Numbered from the stretch's first letter, positions 47,701 to 54,912 are shown. The stretch is 64,000 nt of DNA from Tildeniella nuda ZEHNDER 1965/U140 (GCA_019358895.1 JAHHIG010000001.1:558001-622000), one strand, 5' to 3'. Notes: generated by a model not told the origin, from the letters alone. A program made the numbers and translations.

Positions 47701-47836
47701 CGATCGTCACCGTCAGATGGCAGTCTCCCTTGGTGCCAGCGGTTATTTCACGAAACCCTACCTGGAAGAAGCGCTGCTAGATGCCGCTCAACGGATGCTG
47801 AAAGGCGAAGTGCTGATTACCAGTAGCAATGCATGA
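41714..47836 (+). CDS. hmpE: HmpE, CheA-type histidine kinase with receiver and giant acidic linker
   Basis: A 2040-residue hybrid kinase driving the Hmp pathway. The N-terminal Hpt domain has the phospho-His in FRAAHSVKGGAAMLGL (about residue 50). Residues about 160-265 form a second folded segment. Residues about 270-1365 are an acidic, low-complexity linker with very few Lys or Arg, built of DDLF, LDFDD and DDLLAF words. The dimerisation domain begins TMRVPVKHLDNLSNLVGELV (about 1385), the ATPase has HLVNNAITHGIES, DDGAGID and GRGVGMDVV (about 1590-1720), the CheW-like domain covers about 1740-1890, and the receiver domain about 1912-2035 with Asp near 1962 (VFCDIEMPRMDG). The start is ATG 41714. 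Confidence 0.93.
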   Translation: MQPEQQQRIMGYFIEEAKDHLNTIEQGLLNLQSTIEDQEMVNELFRAAHSVKGGAAMLGLNSIQQVSHRLEDYFKILKDAPVKVDQKLEGLFLQVFDALQELVGQLQGPFGLTDEAANATVAGVEHVFGELENHLNVLASSATPTPSAVDRSIAAGAQVGSSPAQQDSAFVLLFQNDIPLRLREMLQLFKQPESDAANRQQLQDLCRHLISIGERFDLSSWCVLVEMARTAIANPDNAYRTLAAVVIKDIKQAQELVLSGRASEIAPCVQLQALQPLTPQLAIDDFDDLLATSDNTDWLMEPQAVTTDDDLFADLDNVSPAINLSDSLSTASVSDEPSDQHGPEVGMAELNSLADLFEGEVPDLGSTWQEEEIITDTAAMLAVSSDDAAAFDKTADFADLLFDEAEIGQEEASTSSQDALTDLFSDDALAPESFVGEDDRLFSGSINEQDDLNDLFGTSDSADLSESTDAGAMLEPSVAFDDVFDDLNLDTETTSESDASRFEQAFESSSSLDNLGELFAGMEGEQDLTFSELQNSSDAPLELNLDELDDPIVNELDDPWDELTQPQSANQNPLPLDQSAPSLTDDAMPDTSMMDDAIVPTAVNTTEPSTFGDDSFITDPIEVLSDQDDSDFSSLLHSTTAEPSATSLPEPLVEELTDDGLDQSFASLLEDDAAPELLPIDDELAALDLSLSSDEVSDQPPTTLPADLPDPWAGLDVSQPQSSGSDASYADELSLDLANLDFDNAETSANVASVDALDIDFGGLDTDEAVDTTLLDVSEVDASVPDVAASWLTADDSDQTIDPAAALEEPFAEAPSTIAHADLLNESLEGLTDFEPFAFGAASESLNAFDDLMETQPASTSDAPGTLFDEPSFDESLDELNFSDPNQIDEDLELPDDLFTIGVSPEPLSDEATGAALSDDVLGLSALDDLDALSAIAPSDESLNLHEQPFALGAPATIGEETDGEETETTDDPLALADDLFASADEMTAVSTISADTSAEESLDFDLLGLDNLDGADTSQTSTDDNLDFGEGLFAFQENSNTAATPSTEDSLNFDDDLLFQSPEDSSGAAIPLNEVNEDSLNFGDDLNFGDDLLAFSDREERNGTAVDTTDSSDFSLEFESSEAFESSDFDALGFDSPPVETITTGSEALADFDWETSSGENATNDSLLDLDRLLDESSASTSTDDSASFDQLLDGGSQPENANASAFDNLLSDDDAFADLTDLSSLDLDHTIDSDHTIDSDNLTGLESFLDQEASEADEWASLDDMLAEAPDAASVLEDVDAPETAAGGMLAFGATASSQLGDFADLESLLQGEALDQDNTATSLFDAAPLSDTAASRASEFDDLDDLLKDAEEKMGGSPTVKLTRGGAAAQNRRPTRPGRVFSEQTMRVPVKHLDNLSNLVGELVVNRNSLEEDQERLRQSLDNLLYQVQQLSDVGQRMQDLYERSLLESSLLASRQSHRSAFSAPPSVRESGVFAQTANATGIEYDPLEMDRFTGFHSLSQEMIELIVRVRESSSDIEFIVDETDQVTRMFRQVTTQLQEGLTRSRMVPFAQTADRLPRAVRDIAMKVGKQAELNVEGRETLIDKMILEQLYDPMTHLVNNAITHGIESPEVRRAAGKSPSGRITIRAFHQGNQTIISVSDDGAGIDIDRVKAKAIEKGLITATEARNMTRLDLYDLLFHAGFSTKDQADDFSGRGVGMDVVRTSLSEIRGAITTDSTYGKGTTFTIRLPLTLSISKALCCISDRARIAFPMDGVEDMLDVPKERIQTNAEGQACIPWRDSLLPLRPLSELLSYSRHLSRGNVYGGNQEDDIVSIVVLRSAGNFLALQVDQVLGEQEIVIKQLEGPIPKPVGVAGATVLGDGRIMPIADVLELIDLSLGRIRKDVGGSLWEQDGVSMVQEAPIAKTEPTVLIVDDSITVRELLSMTFNKVGYRVEQARDGQEAWEKLRAGLPCDIVFCDIEMPRMDGLELLSRIQKDPNLSHLPIAMLTSRGADRHRQMAVSLGASGYFTKPYLEEALLDAAQRMLKGEVLITSSNA

Positions 47837-47993
47837 TGTTTGCCGCACCCAGGCATTTGCCAGCCATCAGGTTGTTTGTGCGTGGCAAAACCTCTGGCGA
47901 TCGCTATAGCCGAGAGATTCACTAAAAGTGCGATCGCCTGTTCTGCTTCCACCGTACAATGCTGACAGACGTGACTATTGAACGGTAAGCGCT

Positions 47994-48209
47994 ATGCCAA
48001 TCAAACGCGGTGACTTTGTACGAGCAGTGAAGGATAAGCTGGAAAACAGTCTGGAGGCACAGGCAAGTGACCCTCGCTTTTCATCCTACATCTTTGAGAC
48101 GAAGGGTGAAGTCGTTGATCTGAGCGGCGACTATGCCCTGGTTCAGTTCGGCATTACTCCAACACCAAACATCTGGCTGCGGCAGGATCAGCTCGAAGCG
48201 TTTGAGTAG
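47994..48209 (+). CDS. ndhO: NAD(P)H-quinone oxidoreductase subunit O
   Basis: A 71-residue subunit specific to the photosynthetic NDH-1 complex of cyanobacteria and chloroplasts, which carries cyclic electron flow and CO2-uptake functions. It matches NdhO in length and sequence: [20 protein letters not shown] at the start, [23 protein letters not shown] in the middle and [12 protein letters not shown] at the end. It binds the hydrophilic arm facing the cytosol and is encoded alone, away from other ndh genes, as usual. The start is ATG 47994, with TACAAT at 47955-47960 as a candidate -10. Confidence 0.95.
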   Translation: MPIKRGDFVRAVKDKLENSLEAQASDPRFSSYIFETKGEVVDLSGDYALVQFGITPTPNIWLRQDQLEAFE

Positions 48210-48364
48210 GAAGGTAAGGAGAGAGGAGAGAGGAGAGAGGTGTGAATGCTAAAAATCAGCATGGTGGGTAACGAACTCTATGGTTGGGGAACGTTGCTAG
48301 ACTGACTCTTCATCACTCATTGCTTTTGTTACCCTCACTCCTTACCCCTCATACCTCTCCTCTC

Positions 48365-49336
48365 ATGCTAAGCCCGTCTACGATCGCCTGTTCCCCGCCC
48401 CGCGTTACGGTTGTTGGTTCTGGCAACGTGGGTAGCGCCCTGGCACAGCGACTTGCCGAGAAAAATCTTGCCGATGTCGTGCTGCTGGATGTGGTGGAAG
48501 GTCGCCCTCAAGGGTTGGCGCTCGATTTGATGCAGGCACGGGGCATGGAGCGGCACGATCGCCAGATTGTTGGCACCAATGATTACGCTGATACCGCCGA
48601 CTCTGATGTGGTCGTCATCACAGCCGGACTGCCACGCAAACCGGGTATGAGCCGCGATGATTTGATGCTGACGAACGGCAAGATTGTTTTGGACGTGACG
48701 AAGCAGGCGATCGTCCATTCGCCCAATACGATCTTCATCGTGGTGACGAATCCCCTCGACCAGATGACCCATATCACCTGGAAAGCCAGCGGACTTCCTG
48801 TGCATCAAGTGATGGGCATGGCGGGTGTGCTGGATTCTGCCCGCTTTCAAACCTTTGTGGCGATGGCATTGGGTGTATCAACCAGCGACATTAGCGCCAC
48901 TGTATTGGGCAGTCATGGTGATCTCATGGTGCCGTTGCCCCGCTATACCACCGTGAATGGTATTCCCATTACGGAACTGATGGCTGCTGATGCGATCGAG
49001 CGCCTGATCGATCGCACTCGTAAAGGTGGTGCTGAAATTGTGGACTTGATGAAAACGGGAAGTGCCTTTTACGCACCTGCCTCGTCTACCTATGTCATGG
49101 TGGAATCAATTTTGCTCAACAAGTGCCGCATTCTGCCCGTCACTACTTATCTTGAAGGTCAGTACGGATTGCGTGATGTGTTTGTCGGCGTGCCCTGCCG
49201 TCTGGGCTGCCAGGGCATCGAAAGCGTGCTAGAACTGGACTTGACCGATGCCGAACGATCGGCGTTACACGCATCAGCCGAAGCGGTGAGACAAACCAGC
49301 GATCGGATTGACGAATTGTTAGAGTCCAGTCATTAA
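48365..49336 (+). CDS. mdh: Malate dehydrogenase (LDH-like type)
   Basis: A 323-residue NAD-dependent dehydrogenase interconverting malate and oxaloacetate. The NAD-binding loop is VVGSGNVGSALAQ at about 17-29 with a following acidic residue (LLDVVEG). The substrate-specificity loop contains two arginines, LPRKPGMSRDDL, which favour malate over lactate. The catalytic His is in LGSHGDLMVPLPR and the partner Asp in VTNPLDQM. I chose ATG 48365; upstream bases in frame from 48284 are low-complexity and start at a weak TTG. The next gene starts 18 bases after its stop and may be co-transcribed. Confidence 0.93.
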   Translation: MLSPSTIACSPPRVTVVGSGNVGSALAQRLAEKNLADVVLLDVVEGRPQGLALDLMQARGMERHDRQIVGTNDYADTADSDVVVITAGLPRKPGMSRDDLMLTNGKIVLDVTKQAIVHSPNTIFIVVTNPLDQMTHITWKASGLPVHQVMGMAGVLDSARFQTFVAMALGVSTSDISATVLGSHGDLMVPLPRYTTVNGIPITELMAADAIERLIDRTRKGGAEIVDLMKTGSAFYAPASSTYVMVESILLNKCRILPVTTYLEGQYGLRDVFVGVPCRLGCQGIESVLELDLTDAERSALHASAEAVRQTSDRIDELLESSH

Positions 49337-49354
49337 ACATTGGAGAAGGTTGGC

Positions 49355-49930
49355 ATGAACCAGGTCGATCGCGTCAGTCTGCTGCTTGTCAGACGGTTAC
49401 TTGCTAGCATGTTGGTTGGGCTTGCCACGCTAGGCGTGGGGTCTACAGTTGCAACTGCTCATCCAGTTTCAGACTCGATCAAACAAGCAAGCACTCCAAC
49501 TGCTTCTAAAAGCCAACTCCGCGAAAGTGAGATTCGCGCTATTTTTAACGCGACGAAACTAGCGGCGGAGCAAAAAGATGTGGAGGGCATCATGAAGTAT
49601 ATGGCTCCCAACATCACTATCAAAATGACCTTAAAGTTAGACAATGGTTCTCAGAGCCTCAACCTGACGCGAGCGCAGTACCAACAATATCTCCAGCAAG
49701 GCTTTGAGGCAACGCAACGGTATAGCAGCAAGTACACCAACCTCAAAGTTAAGATTGCGCCTGATGGAAAAACGGGCACAGCATCCTACACGCTGTTAGA
49801 AGAAGCAACACTCAAAGGACAACCCGTCACACTCGTGTCAACCTCTCAAGAAACGATCAAATTTGAACGCATCAAGGGAGAAATTTTGGCAACCGCAGTG
49901 ACGAGCGATTCTACGATCGTGGTCAAGTAG
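49355..49930 (+). CDS. Secreted NTF2/SnoaL-like protein
   Basis: A 191-residue exported protein. A signal peptide is visible at about 1-36 (VRRLLASMLVGLATLGVGSTVATA, then HPVS). The mature part (about 55-190) has the alpha+beta cone pattern of NTF2/SnoaL-like domains: an initial helix EIRAIFNATKLAAEQKDVEGIMKYMAPNI, then strands ending ATAVTSDSTIVV. The ligand and role are unknown. ATG 49355 has GGAGAAGG upstream; an earlier TTG at 49340 would remove that site. It follows mdh closely. A perfect-stem palindrome sits 32 bases after the stop. Confidence 0.75.
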   Translation: MNQVDRVSLLLVRRLLASMLVGLATLGVGSTVATAHPVSDSIKQASTPTASKSQLRESEIRAIFNATKLAAEQKDVEGIMKYMAPNITIKMTLKLDNGSQSLNLTRAQYQQYLQQGFEATQRYSSKYTNLKVKIAPDGKTGTASYTLLEEATLKGQPVTLVSTSQETIKFERIKGEILATAVTSDSTIVVK

Positions 49931-49961
49931 AAGCAGTTAACGGCTAAACGCCAGAAACACT

Positions 49962-49994
49962 AGATCCCCGACTTCTCAAAAAAGTCGGGGATCT
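49962..49994 (+). terminator. Palindromic hairpin (AGATCCCCGACTT family)
   Basis: AGATCCCCGACTT pairs with AAGTCGGGGATCT across a short loop. It is placed right after the NTF2-like gene and probably acts as a terminator. The same palindrome occurs at 52755-52788, so it is also a dispersed repeat. Confidence 0.7.
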
Positions 49995-50019
49995 AACACA
50001 AATTCTTTTCTGTGGGCGA

Positions 50020-50373
50020 TCAAACTTGATTGAGTCTAAAAATCAACTCTGTACATACGCTTTCAGTTATCTGCCCTTCAAGAACAGGATTCGCAAGTCT
50101 AAAAATCAACTCTTTCAATAATTCTTGCTTACTTTCTTCATACTCAACATCTTCTCGCCCCTCAATCAAATTAGCCCAACGTTCAAGGCTGTCAACAGAG
50201 AAATCACTGATCAAAAAATGTTTTAACACATTGATTGCGTGCGAACCATCAAACGTTACTACAGCAGCAGACTCGCAATCCCAATCTAGCTACCTTAGCT
50301 TCTGTGAAATTAGATCTAAAGGTTTCGAGAAAGATAATAAATCTTTTAGAATATCCGAACGATCATACTCCAT
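50020..50373 (-). pseudogene. Gene of unknown family broken by an amber codon
   Basis: On the minus strand an ATG at 50373 begins a frame of 27 residues (MEYDRSDILKDLLSFSKPL then DLISQKLR) that meets TAG at 50290-50292 and then continues in the same frame with LDWDCESAAVVTFDGSHAIN to the conserved-looking tail ERWANLIEGRED and LKELIFRLANPVLEG, ending at 50020. The two halves read as one protein of 117 residues. The frame is also open upstream of the ATG back to about 50445. Relatives with EWANxIEGRED and LANPxL words exist in other bacteria, without known function. A 69-residue remnant starting at GTG 50229 could still be expressed. Confidence 0.65.
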
Positions 50374-50430
50374 AACTTCTGCAGCTAAAATGCCATTTTT
50401 TTCTGTTCTTAGTCTACTCAAAATCAGATA

Positions 50431-50751
50431 GAGAGGATATTAGCGACAAAGAGATCCGCAAAATACTGGGTGAGTTCTATGAAAATGATTAGGTAAACCA
50501 GTCCTTTACCGAAAGGACAGACGCAATCTTATGGAGCGTCAGTTATTCTTAAGCTTTGAGGCTGTTTGAAAAGTGTCTGGCGGTTAAAACCGCGACTACG
50601 TAAACGAAGTCCGCCTGCGCGGACTACCTCAGCACGAGGGTTTTGGAACCTGCGTAGGCAGGTTTTGTGCGTGTAGCCGCGACTTCAGTCGCCAGAGCGA
50701 CACGCATCTGGACTTTTAAAACATCCTCTTAGAGAAGTTGAGGGCAGACTG
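50431..50751. other. 320-base gap containing MITE-like repeat, upstream of the antitoxin gene
   Basis: No gene is visible. Most of the gap is the repeat copy at 50557-50729, which ends only 22 bases before the antitoxin ATG. The left part holds no obvious signals. Confidence 0.5.
50557..50729. mobile_element. 173-bp MITE-like repeat, copy 2 (inverted)
   Basis: Same length as, and opposite orientation to, the copy at 24718-24890. It begins GAGGCTGTTTGAAAAGTGTC and ends GACTTTTAAAACATCCTCT, with internal GGCGGTTAAAACCGCGACTA and the palindrome GTCCGCCTGCGCGGAC. It lies directly in front of the RelN gene, so its right end may supply part of the promoter or leader. Confidence 0.75.
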
Positions 50752-51000
50752 ATGAAAGCGATTGAAGTCACAGGTGTTGTGGACGAGCAAGGGAATCTAT
50801 CCCTTTACGAGCCTGTGCCAGCGTTCGCTCATGGTGATGTGCGTGTCATCATTCTGTATCCTGAATCCACAGAAGAGGAAGATCCGGACGACACTTCTAT
50901 TGACGAAATAAAAGCAAATCTACGCAGAGCATTGCACCAGGCAAAAACGGGACAAAGAATTCCATTGGCTCAAATGTGGGAAGGCATTGACGCAGACTAA
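50752..51000 (+). CDS. relN: RelN-type antitoxin, unpaired
   Basis: An 82-residue protein matching the RelN antitoxin group of cyanobacterial type II toxin-antitoxin systems. The N-terminal MKAIEVTGVVDEQGNLSLYEP is the AbrB/MazE-like dimer part that binds DNA; DVRVIILYPE follows; the C-terminal acidic then amphipathic region (DEIKANLRRALHQAKTGQRIPLAQMWEGI) would bind the toxin. A RelE-like toxin gene should follow, but the next 1.7 kb is a kinase on the opposite strand. Either the toxin was lost or it is elsewhere. A repeat element abuts its 5' side. The start is ATG 50752. Confidence 0.75.
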   Translation: MKAIEVTGVVDEQGNLSLYEPVPAFAHGDVRVIILYPESTEEEDPDDTSIDEIKANLRRALHQAKTGQRIPLAQMWEGIDAD

Positions 51001-51022
51001 GCCACGTACCGACCATCGTTCT

Positions 51023-52705
51023 TTAATTGTGCAGATCGGCATCCCAAACGCCGATGTAAATGCGATCGCTGCTGTTTCGTTGAATCACACCTTTCAAATT
51101 GCCTTTTGAGAACGTATATTCGTTCGCTTTTCGTTGTTTTACGGCTTCCAACTTGTCTAGCAAATCATTCGCCTGTCCACCCGTCATGTTGTTGAGGGCG
51201 ACTTTCATTTGGAGCGTATCCACCGATTGCGCAAAGGAGGCTTCGGTTTGGCGGACGTTGCCAGAAGCGCGATCGTAAATATATGCCAGCGTCACGGCAT
51301 TGGGCACTACTTCGTACAAGGCTGTGCGAGTATCGCCCCAAACGCCCTTATCGGTACGAGATGGTTTGCCCAGTGCGGCTTCAACTTCACGTTCAGAGGT
51401 GCCTACGGGGAAACCCGGAATAGTTGGAACTTCGGCTGAGGGACGATCGTTCGCTGGCTCTGGCTCAACGGATGGCGATGGTTCAGGCGATCGCTCAACC
51501 TTTGGCGGTTCAGTCGGTTTCGGTGAGGGGCTAGGTGGTAATGGCTTGGATGAGGCGGCGATCGATGGAGATAAGGATGGTGACGGGCTGGGTTCTTCTA
51601 CTCGCAGTTCCGTTGTCGGTTGAGGCTTATAAAAAATAGCAACCAGCGCCGTTGCCAACATTGTGAGTAGCACCAAACCCAGTAGTATCGGCAGCGTATA
51701 ACGAGCAGCACTACGTGGAGTTGTAGCAGGCGATCGGGTGTTTTCTGCAAGAGTTCCACCGCGTGGCATCGTGCCTTTAACAAGCGACTGTTGTTGAGGC
51801 GATCGTCGTCCCACCGCCAGAGTTGCCGCTGTTTGGGTGGGCTGTACAGAGGCGGCAGGCTGAAATGGCGAAATCGGTGCGGCACCAGTCGAGGAGCCAT
51901 CGGGCAACAAAGCAAGCCATTCCTCCATGCTGCTTGGTCGGTAGCGCACATCCACTGCCATACCGCGAACGATCGCTTGGTTCGTAGCAGCACTGAGTTC
52001 GGGGCGCAGTTCACGCGGATCGGGTAACGGTTGGCGATCGCGCAAAATCGACGCAGTGGGTACGCGTGCGGTTAGAAGTGCATACAGCGTTGCCGCGAGT
52101 CCATACACATCAGTAGCAGGGGTACGTTTTTCTTCAGAAAGATACTGTTCGATCGGGGCATAGCCTGCCGAAATCAAGCTGGTGTGGGTTTGCGTGGAAC
52201 CGGGTGTAAATTCGCGGGCAATGCCAAAGTCAATGAGCACCACTTCTTGCGTACCCTGGCGCAGAATGATGTTTTGGGGCTTGATATCCCGATGCAGCAA
52301 GCCGTTTTGATGCACGACCTTCAGTGCATTGCCGATCTGACGGGCGTAGTGGATGGCGATCGCCTCTGCTAATGGCTGATTAGGAAACACCAGCGTTTCG
52401 AGATTAGGACCCGGAATATAGTCCATCACCATGTACGCCTGACCCGCTTCCACGAAAAAATCGCTGACGCGGACAATGTTGGGATGCACACACAGCGCTA
52501 ACCGTCGCGCCTCATCCTGAAACTTGCGCTGATAGTCGGCATAATCGGGTTCGTAGCGCAGGGATTCATTCAGGGTTTTGATGACAACGGTTTGACCCAA
52601 AAAGTGATGGGTGGCTTTGAACGTGATGCCAAAGCCACCACGCCCTAATTCTTCGTCGAGGGTGTACTTACCGCCCTGTAGCTGCTGACCAATCAAGGAA
52701 TTCAT
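51023..52705 (-). CDS. Ser/Thr protein kinase with transmembrane helix and extracytoplasmic C-terminal domain
   Basis: A 560-residue Hanks-type kinase. The N-terminal catalytic domain (about 12-270) is intact: P-loop GRGGFG at 21-26, ATP Lys43, HRDIKPQN from 138 and DFG at 159-161. A linker leads to one membrane helix at about 335-358 ([23 protein letters not shown]). After it come a Pro/Ser/Glu-rich stretch (about 365-425) and a C-terminal domain (about 430-560) with [19 protein letters not shown] and [17 protein letters not shown], which could sense a signal outside the cytoplasm. This layout is typical of cyanobacterial Spk kinases. The target is unknown. The start is ATG 52705. Confidence 0.9.
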   Translation of the reverse strand: MNSLIGQQLQGGKYTLDEELGRGGFGITFKATHHFLGQTVVIKTLNESLRYEPDYADYQRKFQDEARRLALCVHPNIVRVSDFFVEAGQAYMVMDYIPGPNLETLVFPNQPLAEAIAIHYARQIGNALKVVHQNGLLHRDIKPQNIILRQGTQEVVLIDFGIAREFTPGSTQTHTSLISAGYAPIEQYLSEEKRTPATDVYGLAATLYALLTARVPTASILRDRQPLPDPRELRPELSAATNQAIVRGMAVDVRYRPSSMEEWLALLPDGSSTGAAPISPFQPAASVQPTQTAATLAVGRRSPQQQSLVKGTMPRGGTLAENTRSPATTPRSAARYTLPILLGLVLLTMLATALVAIFYKPQPTTELRVEEPSPSPSLSPSIAASSKPLPPSPSPKPTEPPKVERSPEPSPSVEPEPANDRPSAEVPTIPGFPVGTSEREVEAALGKPSRTDKGVWGDTRTALYEVVPNAVTLAYIYDRASGNVRQTEASFAQSVDTLQMKVALNNMTGGQANDLLDKLEAVKQRKANEYTFSKGNLKGVIQRNSSDRIYIGVWDADLHN

Positions 52706-52754
52706 AGCAGCAGTCTATCAAATTCTTGAGTGCCACCTGTAATGAACATCTTTG

Positions 52755-52788
52755 AGATCCCCGACTTTTTGCAAAAAGTCGGGGATCT
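52755..52788. terminator. Perfect palindrome (AGATCCCCGACTTTTT family)
   Basis: A perfect 16-bp stem, AGATCCCCGACTTTTT and its complement, with a two-base centre. It stands between the nucleosidase 3' end and the kinase 5' end on the minus strand and likely ends the nucleosidase transcript. It is near-identical to the palindrome at 49962-49994. Confidence 0.7.
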
Positions 52789-52804
52789 GGGTATATACGA
52801 TCGC

Positions 52805-53839
52805 TTAAGAGTTTGAATGCTTTTTAGCCCATGCCTCCAAAAAGCCAAGCGTCACCTTCGATTCATTGCCTTCTGCTAAACCGCTACCAAAGAAGGCACC
52901 CACATCCGTAAAGTCATCGCCACCTGCCAGATCAGACAAGCTACGAAACGCAATGAATGGAATTTCATTGGCGTAGGCAACATGAGCAAGCGCTGTGGTT
53001 TCCATATCCACCGATACCGCTTTAATTGTTTTGAAAAGGTAGTCGCGGTAGTTGGGATTGGCGAGGAAGGCAGGTCCAGCCACACCTCTTCCGCCGACAC
53101 GCACTACAGGTTGCACCGAAACACAGAGATTGGGATTTCTAGTACCACACTGATCCAGTTGAACGTTCACACTTTTGGCAACTGCCAGCATTTCTGGATC
53201 TACTTTATAGTCAAATTTGAACTCGCCATCCGGGAAATTTGAGTCGCTTCTGACAAACGTATCGCGCATAAATAAACCAGTGCCCACTGCCCCACCGGGT
53301 GTTGGCACTTGATAGTCAGAATTCGGTGTGCTGGTAAATTCGGATAGCTTCAAGCCCAAACACAGCAAGTCTCCTGGCGTACCACAGGGAGCGGGAAGAT
53401 TACTGTCACCGTTCCAATACACCTCTAAAGGAAATGCCCATTTGCTGGGAATCACCACATCACCAATTTTATTGTCAGGGTCGATGCCTCCAGCAATGCC
53501 GCTCAGCAGCAGATGGTTAATGTTAAAATTATCAACCATTAATTGAGTGATCATCGTTGCATTCTCAATACTGATGCCACTCAAAACAATGACGATACGA
53601 TTGCCTCTGAGATTGCCTGTTGTAAAGATGTTGCCGTTAATTTTATATTCACGTTTGCTAGTGGTTTCTGCCAGCAGAATGGCGGCTTCTTCGCCAAACG
53701 CAGAAACAATACCCAGGCGTGATTTACATTCAGTGAGGCAGCGTTTTTGTTTGGTTTCTTTGGCGCTGACTTGAGCGATCGTCATCACAAGACAAAGCAG
53801 TGCGATGATGAAAATGCGTTTGATTCTCGAAACCGACAT
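52805..53839 (-). CDS. Exported nucleoside phosphorylase/nucleosidase family protein
   Basis: A 344-residue protein of the phosphorylase superfamily (MTA/SAH nucleosidase-like). Unusually it begins with a signal peptide (MSVSRIKRIFIIALLCLVMT, then IAQVSAKE), so it acts outside the cytoplasm. The core has GIVSAFGEEAAIL, LLLSGIAGGIDPDNKIGDVVIP (phosphate or ribose region), the conserved VDMETTALAHVA with the ribose-binding Met-Glu, and FRSLSDLAGGDD with the catalytic Asp. Four extra cysteines (KRCLTECK, APCGTPGDLLCLG) suggest disulfides. It may salvage nucleosides or degrade extracellular signals; the substrate is unknown. The start is ATG 53839. Confidence 0.8.
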   Translation of the reverse strand: MSVSRIKRIFIIALLCLVMTIAQVSAKETKQKRCLTECKSRLGIVSAFGEEAAILLAETTSKREYKINGNIFTTGNLRGNRIVIVLSGISIENATMITQLMVDNFNINHLLLSGIAGGIDPDNKIGDVVIPSKWAFPLEVYWNGDSNLPAPCGTPGDLLCLGLKLSEFTSTPNSDYQVPTPGGAVGTGLFMRDTFVRSDSNFPDGEFKFDYKVDPEMLAVAKSVNVQLDQCGTRNPNLCVSVQPVVRVGGRGVAGPAFLANPNYRDYLFKTIKAVSVDMETTALAHVAYANEIPFIAFRSLSDLAGGDDFTDVGAFFGSGLAEGNESKVTLGFLEAWAKKHSNS

Positions 53840-54068
53840 ACTGGTATTGCTCCACAGATTTAGAGGTGCTGATTGAGCTCAGGGCAACGCGGCATTGGAT
53901 GTGAAGCGTATCGTTAGTGATGAGACATGGAACAGTCACATCCGTAGTTGCACGCAGAAGCACCAGGCTCAAAAGCAAAATATCCTGGTTTGTCTCGCTT
54001 TGTTGACACGATCGACACATTTGAGACGATGGTACGTTTAAGTAACAGTCCCTTAACTGGAGCGGTTC

Positions 54069-54857
54069 ATGGTGCCGAATGACGCAAGACGCGAACCAAC
54101 CTCAACAAGCATCGCTGTAGAGTTCTTGGACGTTGGCTTTATGGCGGGTAGTCGATCGCTGCTCTCAGGGCTAAATTTCGCTATTCAATCTGGTGAAGCG
54201 CTGGTGTTGCTGGGTCGGAGTGGGTCGGGCAAAACCACCACGATGAAGCTGATTAATCGGTTGCTAACTCCCACGAGCGGACAGGTAAAGGTTGAGGGCA
54301 AGTCAACTACTGAGTGGGATGTCATTCAACTACGGCGACAGATTGGTTATGTCATCCAGGAGACAGGGTTGTTTCCCCACTTTACGATCGAACGCAATGT
54401 CGGCTTGGTGCCTCAACTCCAGAACTGGCAGCCCAAACGCATCAAAGCTCGTGTCCATGAACTACTGGATCTGGTGGGGTTAGAGCCTGCTCAGTTTGCC
54501 GATCGCTATCCCAATCAGCTTTCCGGTGGACAACGGCAGCGCGTGGGGGTGGCTCGTGCCCTGGCAGCCGATCCGCCCATTCTGCTGATGGATGAACCGT
54601 TTGGTGCCCTTGACCCCATCACGCGCCTGGAACTCCAGCAAGAATTTCGACGGCTCCAGCAAGAACTCGGCAAAACCGTTGTCTTTGTCACCCATGATAT
54701 TCAAGAAGCGTTTGTGCTGGCATCGCGCATTGGTTTGATGCAGGATGGTCGCTTGGTGGTGCTGGGGACAGCGGAAGAGTTTTTGCGATCGACCGAACCA
54801 GAGGCACAAACGTTTCTTAAAACGCTACGAACATTGGAACAGATTCAAGAACGGTAA
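54069..54857 (+). CDS. Glycine betaine/choline-type ABC transporter, ATP-binding protein
   Basis: A 262-residue ABC ATPase of the ProV/OpuCA group, energising uptake of compatible solutes such as glycine betaine. Walker A is LLGRSGSGKTTTMKLINRLL at about 49-68, the Q-loop is GYVIQETGLFPHFT, the signature is NQLSGGQRQRVGVARAL at about 147, Walker B LLMDEPFGALDP at about 174, and the switch His is in VTHDIQEAF. It has no CBS domains, so it is the shorter form. It belongs with the permease (55953) and binding protein (56600), but a toxin-antitoxin pair lies between. The start is ATG 54069. Confidence 0.9.
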   Translation: MVPNDARREPTSTSIAVEFLDVGFMAGSRSLLSGLNFAIQSGEALVLLGRSGSGKTTTMKLINRLLTPTSGQVKVEGKSTTEWDVIQLRRQIGYVIQETGLFPHFTIERNVGLVPQLQNWQPKRIKARVHELLDLVGLEPAQFADRYPNQLSGGQRQRVGVARALAADPPILLMDEPFGALDPITRLELQQEFRRLQQELGKTVVFVTHDIQEAFVLASRIGLMQDGRLVVLGTAEEFLRSTEPEAQTFLKTLRTLEQIQER

Positions 54858-54912
54858 TCCAGATATAAAACAATTGGTGCTGGCAGGAATTATGTTCAGG
54901 AATGATTTTTTA

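Noticed and set aside
48284-48364. N-terminal extension of mdh
   Set aside because: It starts at TTG and is low-complexity Leu/His/Thr sequence; the dehydrogenase fold starts after ATG 48365.
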